Position numbers and translations under genes: made by a program | Assembly (NCBI GenBank): GCA_900772695.1 | Contig: CAAGRO010000390.1 | Span: 1 to 5,931, forward strand | Direction: 5' to 3' | Origin: an uncultured Oribacterium sp. | GTDB taxonomy: Bacteria > Bacillota > Clostridia > Lachnospirales > Lachnospiraceae | DNA: 5,931 nt | In this document: one piece after another, positions 5,719 through 5,931 of the stretch | Numbering within the stretch: the first letter of the stretch is position 1 | Layout of the letters: every line of letters begins with the position of its first letter | Notes under the pieces: generated by a model | The model's input: only the letters and a program-made list of their open reading frames with translations | Told to the model about the DNA's origin: nothing | Database searches by the model: none

Positions 5719-5747
5719 ATGGGAACCCGGCGAGCCGGGTTCCCCAT
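5719..5747 (-). other. Strong intergenic hairpin between cysteine hydrolase and MATE genes
   Basis: GGGAACCCGG (5721-5730) and CCGGGTTCCC (5735-5744) form a perfect 10-bp stem closed by a 4-base loop. An outer AT/AT pair is separated by one bulged base. Neither strand has a T-tract after it. It fills most of the 49-base gap between the stop at 5756 and the ATG at 5706, and the GGTGA ribosome site begins right at its base. It could be a weak terminator, a processing or stabilising element, or a lid on the MATE ribosome site. Confidence 0.6.
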
Positions 5748-5755
5748 CTAAATCA

Positions 5756-5931
5756 TCACCTTTCAGCGATGTACTCCGCGGTCGTCATCAGCTCGACGTG
5801 CAGTGGGCTCAGTCCCTGCAGGATCGTCTGCACGGCGCGTTCGCTCTCGTCATCCACCCCGGCGCAGGCGTCGGTGAGATACACGAAGCGGTAGCCGGCA
5901 TCCGTGCCCTCGAAGAAGGTCGAGAGGACGC
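5756..5931 (-). CDS. Isochorismatase-like cysteine hydrolase, C-terminal 57 residues
   Basis: The frame enters at the right edge and stops at TGA (5758-5756). The visible part starts VLSTFFEGTDAGYRFVYLTD and continues ACAGVDDESERAV... to TAEYIAER. This matches the end of the isochorismatase-like fold: the VLxT strand directly after the catalytic Cys (which lies just outside the window), the G-Y-R strand, the D-A-C-A turn with acidic residues, and a final helix with TTAEY. Such enzymes hydrolyse small amides or enol ethers, for example nicotinamide, isochorismate or N-carbamoyl compounds; which one cannot be told from this piece. It is probably the upstream gene of an operon with the MATE transporter 49 bases downstream. 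Confidence 0.75.
   Translation of the reverse strand, partial: VLSTFFEGTDAGYRFVYLTDACAGVDDESERAVQTILQGLSPLHVELMTTAEYIAER

Noticed and set aside
4099..5751. 550-codon plus-strand open frame opposite the MATE gene
   Set aside because: The translation is an Arg/Asp/Glu/His-rich shadow, while the opposite strand encodes a clear 12-segment transporter and part of a triad-containing hydrolase.

Overview
The window looks like chromosomal DNA of a fairly GC-rich Firmicute, probably a Clostridia or Lachnospiraceae-type anaerobe. The reasons are AGGAGG-like ribosome binding sites, a cell-wall L,D-transpeptidase with a peptidoglycan-binding-4-type domain before the YkuD domain, and a COG1373/DUF4143 ATPase of the kind common in gut and oral clostridia. 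The taxonomic placement is inference from family resemblance, not from a marker gene.

Base composition is a mosaic. Positions 1 to about 500 and 1918 to about 3460 are visibly AT-rich, while 505-1791 and 3467-5931 are GC-rich with GC-ending codons. The two AT-rich blocks carry (i) the first 49 codons of an unrecognised minus-strand gene and (ii) a complete DUF4143-type ATPase gene. In both, a good sigma-70-like promoter is bracketed by two copies of a palindrome: TGGTT(N6)AACCA for the first, TGCAACATGTTGCA and a variant for the second. Both therefore look like self-contained, tightly controlled accessory genes of separate origin from the surrounding chromosome.

Layout: 1-149 is the partial gene (minus). 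150-552 is intergenic; it holds that gene's promoter and two operators, a long nested inverted repeat (258-380) and the transpeptidase leader with a hairpin. 553-1791 is a secreted L,D-transpeptidase (plus) with an Ala/Gln-rich tandem-repeat linker. 1875-1926 is a shared terminator between convergent genes. 1918-3213 is the DUF4143 ATPase (minus). 3214-3466 holds its promoter, two operators and the terminator of the next operon. 3467-4318 is an alpha/beta hydrolase, 4372-5706 a MATE-family transporter, and 5756-5931 the C-terminal end of an isochorismatase-like cysteine hydrolase, all minus.

The three GC-rich minus-strand genes are spaced by about 50 bp and probably form one transcription unit running cysteine hydrolase, MATE transporter, alpha/beta hydrolase, ending at the terminator at 3398-3441. 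A strong hairpin without a U-tract sits between the first two and may tune expression. Two small-molecule hydrolases with an efflux pump would suit turnover or export of a small metabolite or drug, but nothing in the sequence identifies a substrate.
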